Shown here: piece by piece, positions 8,669 to 16,618 of the stretch | How the letters are laid out: every line of letters starts with the position of its first letter | Numbering within the stretch: the stretch's first letter is position 1 | Origin: Flavobacteriaceae bacterium | GTDB taxonomy: Bacteria > Bacteroidota > Bacteroidia > Flavobacteriales > Flavobacteriaceae | Length of the DNA stretch: 32,442 bases | NCBI GenBank assembly: GCA_013001965.1 | Contig: JABDLA010000050.1 | Location: forward strand, 1-32,442 | Direction: 5' to 3' | Notes under the pieces: generated by a model | Told to the model about the DNA's origin: nothing | Database searches by the model: none | What the model saw: only the letters and a program-made list of their open reading frames with translations | Translations under genes and position numbers: made by a program

Positions 8669-11380
8669 TTATAACTCATACCGCAACCTAAAGGTCACAA
8701 AGCGCGGTTGGATAAAATACTCAGTCGCTGCCACTGAGATCGATCCTGTACTGGTTTGATTTTGAGATTGGGCATTTAGTAAATTTGTTGCTTTGATCTC
8801 ATATTCAAACTTGGCATCCTGGTTTTTTCTATAGGATAAGGAGGCATTCCAGAATTCATATTTATTGATCGAGCCGTCCTCATCGCTAAAATTATTGTAG
8901 GTATAATCGGTTCTGAACGTCAAAGTCTTCCAGATCAAGGCGTCAAATTCAACTGAAGGTGCATTGGTAAAGAACTTGGTACTTCTTTGTCCCTGATCGC
9001 TATCCTGAACTGTATATCGATAACCTACTTCTATATTTGGCGCGTTTCTGTAATTGGTACGTACTTCTGCTCTATAGGTCTGTGAATAGCTTTCATTAAC
9101 CGATCGTTGATCCTGAATGAATTGATTGAATTTCGAATAATTAAAATTACCCTGAAGCGTTGCCCGTATCTTACCGAATGTGCGTTGGAATCGTCCATTG
9201 ACATTGACACTCTCATCGGCGAAATTTGAGTTAAAAGGCGAGGAGACACTAACGACACTTCCGGGTTCAAATAAAGACGAATTTCTAATATTGTCAACGC
9301 TTTTACTGTAATTTATATTTGCAAAAACATTGGTATAATTGAACATATTAAAACTGAAATATGACAGGTTCACATTATGCGACAATGCGCTTTCCAAAGT
9401 CGGATTTCCTGCGAACAATGAATTATAACTATTCAAAACGAGCCCGCTTGCCAATTGAGTCACGTCTGTAAATTGTGTTTGCATGCGGTAATTAAAAACG
9501 ATCTGTTCACTCTTTTTCAACTGCATTCTCATATTAAAATCAGGAAGCAGCCTGAAAAAGTTATCTGTTGTTTTTTCGCCAAACTGTGTACTGTTGGTGT
9601 TATAAACATGGGCAGAGACCCCAGGCGTAAACGTAAATATCCCGGCTTTCAATCGGTAATGCAGACCTAAATAGACATCCGAAAAATTATATTCGGTATT
9701 ATTCTCATCCAGTCCGTCATTGATTACTGGTGTTGGCTCAAAAACCGAATTATTATCTAAAAACTGAAATATCTCAGAATCAAATTTTTGATTGCTCAAG
9801 ATGGTTCCAAGCGTAAAGTTGATATTGCTTTTGGTGTTCAGGACATTCCAATAGTCTAATTTGGCATCGAGTTGATTTGATTTCACGCGTTTGTCCTGGG
9901 CAACGTTATAATTGACCTGAGACCCATCCAATCCTAAATTATTGGCCGTATTCTCATAATTATCCTTGTCTTCAAGAATGGCATTATAGAAAGGATCTTC
10001 ATCTTGAAGTAGATGCTGAACCTCCAAAGCAAAAATATTATTATCGTTCAGTGTATAATAGTAATCCAGATTCTGGTTGATACTATACGGACTTGTTTCC
10101 TCGATCTGCCCAATATCGCCAACGACCGACGAGAAGAATCCCTGGTCCTGAGATTCTTTGGAAATACGTCCCAGAATATCATAATCCAATTGATTATTCA
10201 CGTTTGGTTTGTACTTTGCTGAAAGTTTTAACATGCCGAGATCGGAATTTTGTGATGTATTGCTGGTTGTATTTTCATCCGGGATGCCAAGGTCTGGATC
10301 GGTATACTGCACATCTCTGTTCTCTTGAAGTTCATTGACCGTATTTGAGAAAATAGCAAATCCACTTATATCCAACGTCTTTTTAGGTGACCAGCTGAAG
10401 TTGGCCGCACCAAATTTGGTGATGATATCCTTAGCCCTGTTGTTCTGTAAGGCTAAAAAGCCGAGGTTGTTATTCCCTAGATTGATATTCGTTCCACTTT
10501 GCATGCTCGGTCTGTTGAAGCCGCCTGAAAAATTCCAGTAATCGCGACGTGTAAAGGCCACTTCGCCAATGTCGTTGAGATCGCCAATAATGTTGACGCT
10601 ATATTTCGGACTATAATAAAACAGTTTCGGCTGAAGCAAATACAATTCATCATTTTCAGATGAGCCACCACCTGCGGTAATATTTCCAAACCAAAAATTC
10701 TTCTTCCCTTCCTTAAGTTTTATGTTCAAGGCAATATTATCCTGATTGTTGGTGACACCGCCTAACTGACTCACTTCCGAATAATTCTTCAAAACCTGTA
10801 CTTTGTCGACGGCATTCGACGGAATATTTTTCGTGGCCAGTTTTGTATCGCCATCAAAGAAATCCTTTCCATCAACCATGACTTTTGAAACGACCTTGCC
10901 TTCAACTTCAATTTCGCCATCATCATTCACATCCACTCCCGGTAGGTTTTTAAGCACATCCTCGAGTTTTCGTTCGGTTCCAGTTTTGAAGGAATCGGCA
11001 TTATAAACCAAGGTATCACCCTTGACAGAAACCGGCATTTCATAGGTTAGTTCGACCGCATCGAGGGCGTCATCATTTTGCAAACTGAAATCTTTGGTAA
11101 TGTTTTGATCGGTTGTTGCGAAAACTTCGGTGGCCGTTTTCATTCCTATATAACTTATCTGAACGGAGTAGTTTGAATTCGCTTTCAGGTCTAATCGATA
11201 TCTTCCTTTATCATTAGTAATCGCATAGGAATCCATGGTCTTTGTGTCCTGATTAATGGCGATGATATTTGCCAACTCCAGGGGTGTACCAATGCTGTCT
11301 TTAACAACACCTTCAACTCTAACCTGGGCAATAGAAGTTCCTACTACAAAGAGTAGTACAATTGATAATAGATGTCTCAT
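8669..11380 (-). CDS. outer-membrane beta-barrel protein, TonB-receptor-like
   Basis: A 903-residue predicted outer-membrane protein. The N-terminus is a signal peptide (MRHLLSIVLLFVVGTSIAQ), followed by a carboxypeptidase-regulatory-like beta-sandwich (about 20-105; VEGVVKDSIGTPLELANI through ISYIG). A plug-like domain follows (about 110-220, with LEDVLKNLPGVDV and DGKDFFDG), then a long barrel rich in alternating Tyr/Asn/Phe that ends FVTFRLRYEL, a typical aromatic-rich final strand. This layout matches the outer-membrane barrel family 3 group related to TonB-dependent transporters. It is the last gene of a run of three GLPGLI genes, 50 bp after the nearest one, and is followed by a terminator, so the four are probably one operon. 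The ligand is unknown. There is no SusD neighbour, which argues against a standard glycan uptake locus. Confidence 0.9.
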   Translation of the reverse strand: MRHLLSIVLLFVVGTSIAQVRVEGVVKDSIGTPLELANIIAINQDTKTMDSYAITNDKGRYRLDLKANSNYSVQISYIGMKTATEVFATTDQNITKDFSLQNDDALDAVELTYEMPVSVKGDTLVYNADSFKTGTERKLEDVLKNLPGVDVNDDGEIEVEGKVVSKVMVDGKDFFDGDTKLATKNIPSNAVDKVQVLKNYSEVSQLGGVTNNQDNIALNIKLKEGKKNFWFGNITAGGGSSENDELYLLQPKLFYYSPKYSVNIIGDLNDIGEVAFTRRDYWNFSGGFNRPSMQSGTNINLGNNNLGFLALQNNRAKDIITKFGAANFSWSPKKTLDISGFAIFSNTVNELQENRDVQYTDPDLGIPDENTTSNTSQNSDLGMLKLSAKYKPNVNNQLDYDILGRISKESQDQGFFSSVVGDIGQIEETSPYSINQNLDYYYTLNDNNIFALEVQHLLQDEDPFYNAILEDKDNYENTANNLGLDGSQVNYNVAQDKRVKSNQLDAKLDYWNVLNTKSNINFTLGTILSNQKFDSEIFQFLDNNSVFEPTPVINDGLDENNTEYNFSDVYLGLHYRLKAGIFTFTPGVSAHVYNTNSTQFGEKTTDNFFRLLPDFNMRMQLKKSEQIVFNYRMQTQFTDVTQLASGLVLNSYNSLFAGNPTLESALSHNVNLSYFSFNMFNYTNVFANINYSKSVDNIRNSSLFEPGSVVSVSSPFNSNFADESVNVNGRFQRTFGKIRATLQGNFNYSKFNQFIQDQRSVNESYSQTYRAEVRTNYRNAPNIEVGYRYTVQDSDQGQRSTKFFTNAPSVEFDALIWKTLTFRTDYTYNNFSDEDGSINKYEFWNASLSYRKNQDAKFEYEIKATNLLNAQSQNQTSTGSISVAATEYFIQPRFVTFRLRYEL

Positions 11381-11430
11381 AAATTTTTTGGTTGCTAGAT
11401 TTTATTGATTGATTGAAGTCCTATTGTAAT

Positions 11431-12330
11431 TTAATTTCCACCGCGTCGAAAACCACCACCTCTTCTGTTTCCTCCGTACATTTCACGCATTTCCTTCATT
11501 TTTTGTTTGATGGTTGTATTGTATTCCTCACGCGTCACCTCTTTGCCCTTTGTTGGCATTTTTATCTCTTTTTTCTCTTCAGGGTTGATCACGATCTTTG
11601 AGCAAAGGATGGTTGTTCTGTCGGCGCTTACTTCAAGGATCAGTCCCGGTAATCCCCAATATTCTCCCGGACCCTGATTTACCGGAATCTGCGGTGTATA
11701 CCATGCTGTGACTTCAACTTCTTTTGGCACTTCAATTTCATCCATTGGATCATCACTTAGCTCTGATGTTGCTGTTGAATCCGCTTCAGTTTCCTTTTTT
11801 TCTTCCTCCGAATTATCGCGGCGTCTCATGCTTTGCCAATCCAGTTCATCCACTTTCTTCATCGCCGTGGCTTTAAAGCAGGTGTATTGTCCAATTTGTT
11901 TGGTTTCAGTTCCCATCTTCCATTCTAACTTTTGAAGCTCATCCTTGATCAGAAATTCTTTTCCGAAAAATTCCTGTTCCTGAATGATCAATCCTTCTTT
12001 CAGATTTTTATATTGAGGGCCTGCCGAAAAGCTGCCCATGAAATTAAATCCTCCTCCTCTTCCGGGGGCTTCCAAAGCTTCATCTTCCTTATACATAGAT
12101 TCCGTTCTGTCGAAGGTCAGCACATAGGTTTTTTCAAAAAAGCTTTTCATTCGTTCTGCAATTCGGGCTTTCATATCCGGGCTCATTTCCTGTCCACCGA
12201 AATTATCCATATTAATGGTCGTCTTGGAAAAATAATAGGCCTGCCCCTGAAAGTCCTGAGCAGTTGCAAAAACAGAAAGAAAAAGTGCTAAACAGCTAAT
12301 AATTAATTTGATAGAATTTGATGTCGTCAT
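11431..12330 (-). CDS. GLPGLI family protein, copy 1 (barrel-proximal)
   Basis: A 299-residue exported protein of a Bacteroidota family named after its best-conserved motif; the function is unknown. It has a signal peptide (MTTSNSIKLIISCLALFLSVFATAQ), then DFQGQAYYFSK, the shared segment FEKTYVLTFDRTES, EFFGKEFLIKDEL, and the core AWYTPQIPVNQGP leading to EYWGLPGLILEVS (motif about 226-234). It ends in an unusual basic Gly/Arg tail (GGNRRGGGFRRGGN). An acidic, Ser/Glu-rich insert lies at about 170-200 (RRRDNSEEEKKETEAD). It is most similar by eye to copy 2 and sits directly upstream of the barrel gene, so a periplasmic or surface partner role is plausible but unproven. Confidence 0.9.
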   Translation of the reverse strand: MTTSNSIKLIISCLALFLSVFATAQDFQGQAYYFSKTTINMDNFGGQEMSPDMKARIAERMKSFFEKTYVLTFDRTESMYKEDEALEAPGRGGGFNFMGSFSAGPQYKNLKEGLIIQEQEFFGKEFLIKDELQKLEWKMGTETKQIGQYTCFKATAMKKVDELDWQSMRRRDNSEEEKKETEADSTATSELSDDPMDEIEVPKEVEVTAWYTPQIPVNQGPGEYWGLPGLILEVSADRTTILCSKIVINPEEKKEIKMPTKGKEVTREEYNTTIKQKMKEMREMYGGNRRGGGFRRGGN

Positions 12331-12350
12331 GATTTAGTCTTTTAATAACG

Positions 12351-12373
12351 CTATAAAAGTACATCTTTTATAG
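12351..12373. repeat. inverted repeat upstream of GLPGLI copy 1
   Basis: CTATAAAA and TTTTATAG form a perfect 8-bp inverted repeat with a 7-base spacer, 21 bp upstream of the copy 1 ATG. It could be an operator or a 5'-UTR hairpin. There is no T-run in either direction that would make it a terminator. Confidence 0.5.
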
Positions 12374-12433
12374 TGCATTAGACTTCAATTTTCTTTCAAA
12401 GTTTAACCTTTAAACGTTAAACTCTTCTTAAAA

Positions 12434-13255
12434 CTATCCTCGCCTTCCCATTCGGTTGTCGCGGAATTCTCTCATTTTATTTTCAATCGTTTTCTGATAT
12501 TCATTTTTCGTTATTTCTGTTCCACGTTTGGGGATTTTGATTTCGTCCCGCTCTTCCGGGTTCATAATAATCTTAGAACATAACATTGTTGTATTTCCGG
12601 CACTAACTTCTAAAATTAATCCCGGAAGACCCCAATATTCAAGTGGTCCGTGACTTACTGGAATTTGTGGAGTATACCATGCTTCAACTTCGGTCATCGG
12701 AATTTCGGTTTCATCAGAAGACTCCTCATCATTTGATCTTAACTGATCCCATGAAAACGCATACCAGTTTAATTCGTCAGTAGGAATGGAAGCTGTTGCC
12801 TTAAAGGTTGTATAATTTCCTATTTTTTTCGATTCTGTGCCCATGACCCATTCGATTGGCTGTAACTTATCTTTGACCAGGAAGTATTTTCCATAAAATT
12901 CCTGTGTTTGAATTTGAGCATCCGCTTTGATATTTTTGTATTGATCTCCAGGTGTAAAATTTTTACCCCAGGAATCGGTTGCTCCTGAAATCGCATCGAG
13001 CTTATCCTCTTCTTCAAATATGGACTCTTCCTTATTGAAAGTAAGGACATAGGTCTTTTCCAATCTGTTCTTTAAACGCGCCTGAATTTGCTTTTTTTGT
13101 GCAGCACTTAACCGTGCTCCCCAATCACCTAGTTCTAGGCTTGATTTCGCAAAATAATAGGCCTTACCCTGAAATTCCGGGTTGCTTTGTTTAAAACTAC
13201 TGGAGCTAAAGAAGATAACAGCTAAAACACTAACTTTTAATAATATTGACTTCAT
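12434..13255 (-). CDS. GLPGLI family protein, copy 2
   Basis: A 273-residue paralogue of the flanking genes. It begins with an export signal (MKSILLKVSVLAVIFFSSSSF), then PEFQGKAYYFAKSS, LEKTYVLTFNKEES, EFYGKYFLVKDKL, TESKKIGNYTTFKATA and AWYTPQIPVSHGP, leading to YWGLPGLILEVS (motif about 208). It ends in a short basic tail (FRDNRMGRRG). It is clearly homologous to copy 1 over its whole length, which points to tandem duplication. The spacers to copies 1 and 3 (103 and 169 bp) are longer than in a tight operon, and an 11-bp inverted repeat lies in its upstream region, so it may also have its own promoter. Function unknown. Confidence 0.9.
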   Translation of the reverse strand: MKSILLKVSVLAVIFFSSSSFKQSNPEFQGKAYYFAKSSLELGDWGARLSAAQKKQIQARLKNRLEKTYVLTFNKEESIFEEEDKLDAISGATDSWGKNFTPGDQYKNIKADAQIQTQEFYGKYFLVKDKLQPIEWVMGTESKKIGNYTTFKATASIPTDELNWYAFSWDQLRSNDEESSDETEIPMTEVEAWYTPQIPVSHGPLEYWGLPGLILEVSAGNTTMLCSKIIMNPEERDEIKIPKRGTEITKNEYQKTIENKMREFRDNRMGRRG

Positions 13256-13276
13256 GATAACGATAGGATTGAATTA

Positions 13277-13314
13277 ATTTTGTTTAACAAATCTAATGTT
13301 TCTTTAAACAAAAT
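13277..13314. repeat. inverted repeat upstream of GLPGLI copy 2
   Basis: ATTTTGTTTAA (13277-13287) and TTAAACAAAAT (13304-13314) form a perfect 11-bp inverted repeat with a 16-base spacer, 22 bp upstream of the copy 2 ATG. It occupies the same relative position as the repeat before copy 1 but has a different sequence. It could be a protein-binding site or a leader hairpin. Confidence 0.5.
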
Positions 13315-13369
13315 AATTATGTTTATCATAAATTTAACACTGTAATTTGCTCGCAATCAGCCTAAGTGC

Positions 13370-13405
13370 GGGTTTTTCAAACCCTTAAACGTATTAAAGT
13401 ACGTT
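13370..13405. repeat. two small hairpins between GLPGLI copies 3 and 2
   Basis: GGGTTT (13370-13375) pairs with AAACCC (13379-13384), and AACGTA (13388-13393) pairs with TACGTT (13400-13405). Both lie just after the copy 3 stop codon on the minus strand. Neither has a T-run behind it on that strand, so they are more likely mRNA stabilising or processing elements than terminators, or chance. Confidence 0.35.
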
Positions 13406-13424
13406 GTGTTTTTCGGATTATGGA

Positions 13425-14273
13425 TTATCCTCCAATTCTTATCTTGACATTATGACCATCATCACGGTCGGAATTATAACGCTCACGCATTTCCTTGGCT
13501 TTCTTTTCCATGATTTCATCGTACTCCTTCTGGTTTACTTTTTTCCCTTTTGCCGGTTCTTCAATGGTCACTGCCTTTTGAGGATTGAGCACAATTCTGC
13601 TACACATGATCGTTGTTGGTCCGTCGTTAACTTCAAGAATCAAACCAGGTAGTCCGTCATAGCGTCCCGGGCCATTATTTACAGGAATATCGGGGGTATA
13701 CCATGCCGTGACTGTGATAGTTTCAGTTTCTGGTTCGGCGTTGGCCTCGTCTTCATCAGGGTCATTATCGCCATTCACGCTTATAAAACTTCTAACCACA
13801 GGAGCTTCCCTTGTAAAAGTGGCCTTATAGGAGGTATAATCGCCAATATTTTTGGTTTCATTTGTTAATTGCCATTCTCTTTTTTCGATCTCATCTTTAA
13901 CCAGGAAGATCTTCCCATAAACTTCATTTTGGCTTGCAAAACGCTGGTCCTTGGTATTTTTGTAAAGAATATCGCTTCCACTAGTATTGACCATGACCAA
14001 TTGCATACCGGCCGGTTGTGGTGCTTCCAATTCTTTATCTTCTTTATAGACAGATTCTTCTTTATTAAAACTCAGGATGTAAGTTTTCTCAAATTGCTTC
14101 TTCATCATATCCATCATGCGCTGATGCATTTCAGAACTCACTTGAGAACTATCCAATTGAATATTCATTTGTCGATGGGTCTTGTAGGTGGCTTCACCCT
14201 GAAAGTCCTGAGCCATTACATGCGTGGTTACAAAAGCCAGGACGACGATTAAAAATTTAGTGATAAGATTCAT
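13425..14273 (-). CDS. GLPGLI family protein, copy 3 (first in the operon)
   Basis: A 282-residue exported protein with a signal peptide (MNLITKFLIVVLAFVTTHVMAQ) and the same order of conserved blocks as its two neighbours: DFQGEATYKTHR, FEKTYILSFNKEES, VYGKIFLVKDEI, TKNIGDYTSYKATF and AWYTPDIPVNNGP, leading to YDGLPGLILEV (motif about 206). It has an acidic insert (GDNDPDEDEANAEPE) where copy 1 also has one, and a C-terminal tail, NSDRDDGHNVKIRIGG, unlike the Arg/Gly-rich ends of the other two. It is the most diverged of the three and is first in transcription order, so the main operon promoter should lie in 14274-14400. Function unknown. Confidence 0.9.
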   Translation of the reverse strand: MNLITKFLIVVLAFVTTHVMAQDFQGEATYKTHRQMNIQLDSSQVSSEMHQRMMDMMKKQFEKTYILSFNKEESVYKEDKELEAPQPAGMQLVMVNTSGSDILYKNTKDQRFASQNEVYGKIFLVKDEIEKREWQLTNETKNIGDYTSYKATFTREAPVVRSFISVNGDNDPDEDEANAEPETETITVTAWYTPDIPVNNGPGRYDGLPGLILEVNDGPTTIMCSRIVLNPQKAVTIEEPAKGKKVNQKEYDEIMEKKAKEMRERYNSDRDDGHNVKIRIGG

Positions 14274-14529
14274 AATTGATGATTTAAATTTTAGAATACA
14301 AATATGTTATTATATTTTCTCTTTTAGTATTAAGGTGTGTTATGTCATTAGTATTGTTACGGTTTAAGATATACTTTTAAAATGTTACTCATATGTGCTC
14401 CCATTCTACCTTATATCTTCTCGTCATTTTCGGATGAGCTAATCTTGCTATGAATTTATCAAAGTTTGATGAATCAACTAGATAATATTGTGTTAAAAAG
14501 TGGTTTGATTTTTGTACTTTTCAACCACA
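14274..14529. other. divergent intergenic region, GLPGLI operon / exported protein
   Basis: A 256-bp AT-rich region between two diverging units. It must hold both promoters. On the plus strand, TACTTTTC (14515-14522) is one base off the -7 consensus but lies only 8 bp from the ATG at 14530. No exact minus-strand -7 box was found. No RNA gene or small ORF with support was seen. Confidence 0.45.
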
Positions 14530-15309
14530 ATGCGCTTAACAACGATTTTAATATTTCTTTTATCAGTTCCTTTATTCAGCCAGGATAAAGTTAGTGTTAC
14601 ATTACAAAATAAGTTGATTTTCAAAGCCGATCAACTGATTGAAATAGACAATTTCAATACAACCTACCATGTTTTGAATAACACCCTATTCAAGACCAAT
14701 TCAAAAGAAAGTATAAATTACAGTAATGTTCAAATGGGAGGCATTACTTCCGCCAATGCATTCAACCCACTAAAGATCCCTGTTTTTTATCAAAACTTCA
14801 ATACTGTGATCATTTTAGATAACCGGCTGGCCGAAATCACCAGGATCGATTTTAATGCACGAAATCCCTTTAGGGTGGTTACTCATATTTCGTCCGGAAA
14901 TGATAATACCTTTTGGTTGTTCAATCAAAATACTCAACAAATTGAACTATTCGATTATTTGGCAAATAAATCCAGAGTCAGGAGCTTGCCAATTAAAGGA
15001 GAGGTCTTCGATTTGGACAGCAACTACAATTTCTGCTGGCTGCTGACTGAGGAATTCATTTACGTTTATAATTATATTGGAAGTTTGATTGATAAATTTC
15101 CAAATGACGGCTTTACCAGCCTTGATCAGAACAACGGCAATTTATTTTTCCTTAAAGAAAATCAGCTGTATGTTAGACTTAAAAACGCAACAAATATAGT
15201 ACAGGTTTCTTTGCCTGAATTGTTAATAAAACAGTTTTTAGTAACCGATGAAAGCTTGTATATTTACGACGGTGAATATCTTCATCAGTACCTAATAAAA
15301 ACAAATTAA
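14530..15309 (+). CDS. exported protein of unknown function, propeller-like
   Basis: A 259-residue protein that I do not recognise. I chose the ATG at 14530 because it gives a clean signal peptide (MRLTTILIFLLSVPLFSQ); an in-frame ATG at 14512 would put six polar residues in front. The mature part consists of short beta-strand-like stretches with recurring hydrophobic-aromatic patterns (FWLFNQNTQQIELFDY, FCWLLTEEFIYVYNY, LFFLKENQLYVRL, SLYIYDGEYLHQY), suggesting a beta-propeller-like fold with four or more blades. The next gene, a deoxynucleoside kinase, begins 4 bp after its stop, so they are co-transcribed, although one is exported and the other cytoplasmic. No catalytic motif is visible. 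Confidence 0.75.
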   Translation: MRLTTILIFLLSVPLFSQDKVSVTLQNKLIFKADQLIEIDNFNTTYHVLNNTLFKTNSKESINYSNVQMGGITSANAFNPLKIPVFYQNFNTVIILDNRLAEITRIDFNARNPFRVVTHISSGNDNTFWLFNQNTQQIELFDYLANKSRVRSLPIKGEVFDLDSNYNFCWLLTEEFIYVYNYIGSLIDKFPNDGFTSLDQNNGNLFFLKENQLYVRLKNATNIVQVSLPELLIKQFLVTDESLYIYDGEYLHQYLIKTN

Positions 15310-15313
15310 CATT

Positions 15314-15928
15314 ATGCATGTTGCAATTGCCGGAAACATTGGCGCAGGGAAGACGACGCTCACAAAATTACTAGCAAAACACTATAAATGGGAAGCTCAA
15401 CTTGAAGATGTTGTCGATAATCCTTACCTGGATGATTTCTATAATCAAATGGAACGCTGGAGTTTTAATCTTCAGGTTTATTTTCTGAATAGCCGTTTCC
15501 GCCAGGTATTGCAAATTCATAAAAGTGGTAAAAAGATCATACAGGACAGGACGATCTATGAAGATGCCCATATTTTTGCGCCCAACTTGCACGCCATGGG
15601 ACTGATGACCAACAGGGACTTTGAAAATTATTCCTCATTGTTCGAGCTCATGGAATCGCTTGTAAAAGGACCGGATATATTAATTTATCTGCGTAGTACA
15701 ATTCCTAATTTGGTCAATCAAATCCATAAAAGAGGGCGCGATTATGAGAATTCCATCAGCATTGATTACCTCAGCAGACTCAATGAACGTTATGAGGCCT
15801 GGATACATGGCTATAACAAAGGTAAATTGCTGATTATTGATGTCGATGCCCTGGATTTTGTAGATAATCCAGAAGATTTAGGTAGCATCATCAACAAGAT
15901 CGATGCTGAAATACATGGTTTATTTTAG
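15314..15928 (+). CDS. deoxynucleoside kinase
   Basis: Phosphorylates deoxyribonucleosides with ATP for DNA precursor salvage; cytoplasmic. The 204-residue length is typical of the dNK/deoxyguanosine-kinase family. The P-loop GNIGAGKT is at residues 7-14. An ERWSFNLQVYFL segment follows (48-59), typical of the substrate pocket, then the DR(S/T) motif QDRTIYEDAHIF (Asp78, Arg79). A LID-like basic stretch, IHKRGRDYEN, comes later. It follows the exported unknown gene by 4 bp, and a terminator-like structure comes about 20 bp after its stop. Which deoxynucleoside it prefers cannot be told from the sequence. It fits functionally with the nucleoside transporters and thyA at 25-30 kb, though it is not adjacent to them. 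Confidence 0.93.
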   Translation: MHVAIAGNIGAGKTTLTKLLAKHYKWEAQLEDVVDNPYLDDFYNQMERWSFNLQVYFLNSRFRQVLQIHKSGKKIIQDRTIYEDAHIFAPNLHAMGLMTNRDFENYSSLFELMESLVKGPDILIYLRSTIPNLVNQIHKRGRDYENSISIDYLSRLNERYEAWIHGYNKGKLLIIDVDALDFVDNPEDLGSIINKIDAEIHGLF

Positions 15929-15946
15929 TCAAAATCCCTGATTTAT

Positions 15947-15980
15947 AGGGTTAATTTCATTGTTAAATCCCTTTTTTTTT
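15947..15980 (+). terminator. putative terminator after the dNK gene
   Basis: AGGG-TTAA (15947-15954) pairs with TTAA-AT-CCCT (15963-15972), with a 2-base bulge, and is followed by a run of nine T. The upstream CCCT at 15936-15939 could pair with the same AGGG as an alternative fold. Confidence 0.5.
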
Positions 15981-16023
15981 ACGTTCATTTCAGTTAACTT
16001 GGTTGCAACTGATTACAAAAGCT

Positions 16024-16551
16024 ATGAAATCACTTAAACTTTTTAGCCTGTTGGTGATACTGATAGGCCTTAATTCCTGTTCTAAGAAGGTAGAATTTGA
16101 TTCGCCTGTTCAGGCAGATATCAGGGGTGTTTGGAGCGTGGTTGAATATTCATATGAAGGGCGAACCACAACACTATTTCATGAAGACCAGACCTATTAT
16201 GACTTCAACAGTATTGGCTGGGAAATGCATTTTGACGTTGTTTTTTCCGATAGCCCGAACAGTTATTCGAAATCGGGTGATTACTTTCTCGATAATTACT
16301 TTATTAATGATGAAGGTGAAACATTTTTCTATGAGTCCTATAATGTATTTGATGAACAAGGCACCTGGGAGATCAATGGCAATGTTGTGACCATAACCAT
16401 TAATGGAGATAGTTTTAATGCCGGTATTTCTGAACTCACAGAGGAAAGATTGATATTACGAATTAATACAACAACCACCGAAGTTGAGGATGACTTTATA
16501 ACAACGCATTCAACGGTTAGGAATGAAACCTATGTTTTTGAACGCGATTAG
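16024..16551 (+). CDS. lipocalin-like lipoprotein
   Basis: A 175-residue predicted lipoprotein. I chose the ATG at 16024 because it yields a proper type II signal (MKSLKLFSLLVILIGLNSC) with the lipobox ending at Cys19; an in-frame start at 16003 would add seven residues before it. The mature part has the GVWSVVEYSYEG opening strand, later GTWEINGNVVTITING, and ends with RLILRI...ETYVFERD. These are short alternating strands typical of small lipocalin-like domains common in Bacteroidota. No ligand or enzymatic residue is recognisable. It is monocistronic between two terminators. It is probably anchored in the inner or outer membrane facing the periplasm. Confidence 0.82.
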   Translation: MKSLKLFSLLVILIGLNSCSKKVEFDSPVQADIRGVWSVVEYSYEGRTTTLFHEDQTYYDFNSIGWEMHFDVVFSDSPNSYSKSGDYFLDNYFINDEGETFFYESYNVFDEQGTWEINGNVVTITINGDSFNAGISELTEERLILRINTTTTEVEDDFITTHSTVRNETYVFERD

Positions 16552-16572
16552 AAGTTCAATTTCAGACACAAA

Positions 16573-16597
16573 AAAACCACGCTAAAAGCGTGGTTTT
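16573..16597. terminator. bidirectional terminator, lipoprotein / hppA
   Basis: A perfect 11-bp stem, AAAACCACGCT with AGCGTGGTTTT, and an AAA loop. T-runs follow on both strands (TTTTATTTTTT on plus, TTTTTTT on minus), so it ends both convergent genes. Confidence 0.92.
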
Positions 16598-16618
16598 ATT
16601 TTTTATAAGAATCAGGGT

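Noticed and set aside
8669-11380. Polysaccharide utilisation locus around the TonB-like barrel
   Set aside because: There is no SusD-like lipoprotein, glycoside hydrolase or carbohydrate sensor nearby.
11932-12291. Open frame on the plus strand opposite GLPGLI copy 1
   Set aside because: Antisense to conserved GLPGLI blocks, with no family features of its own.
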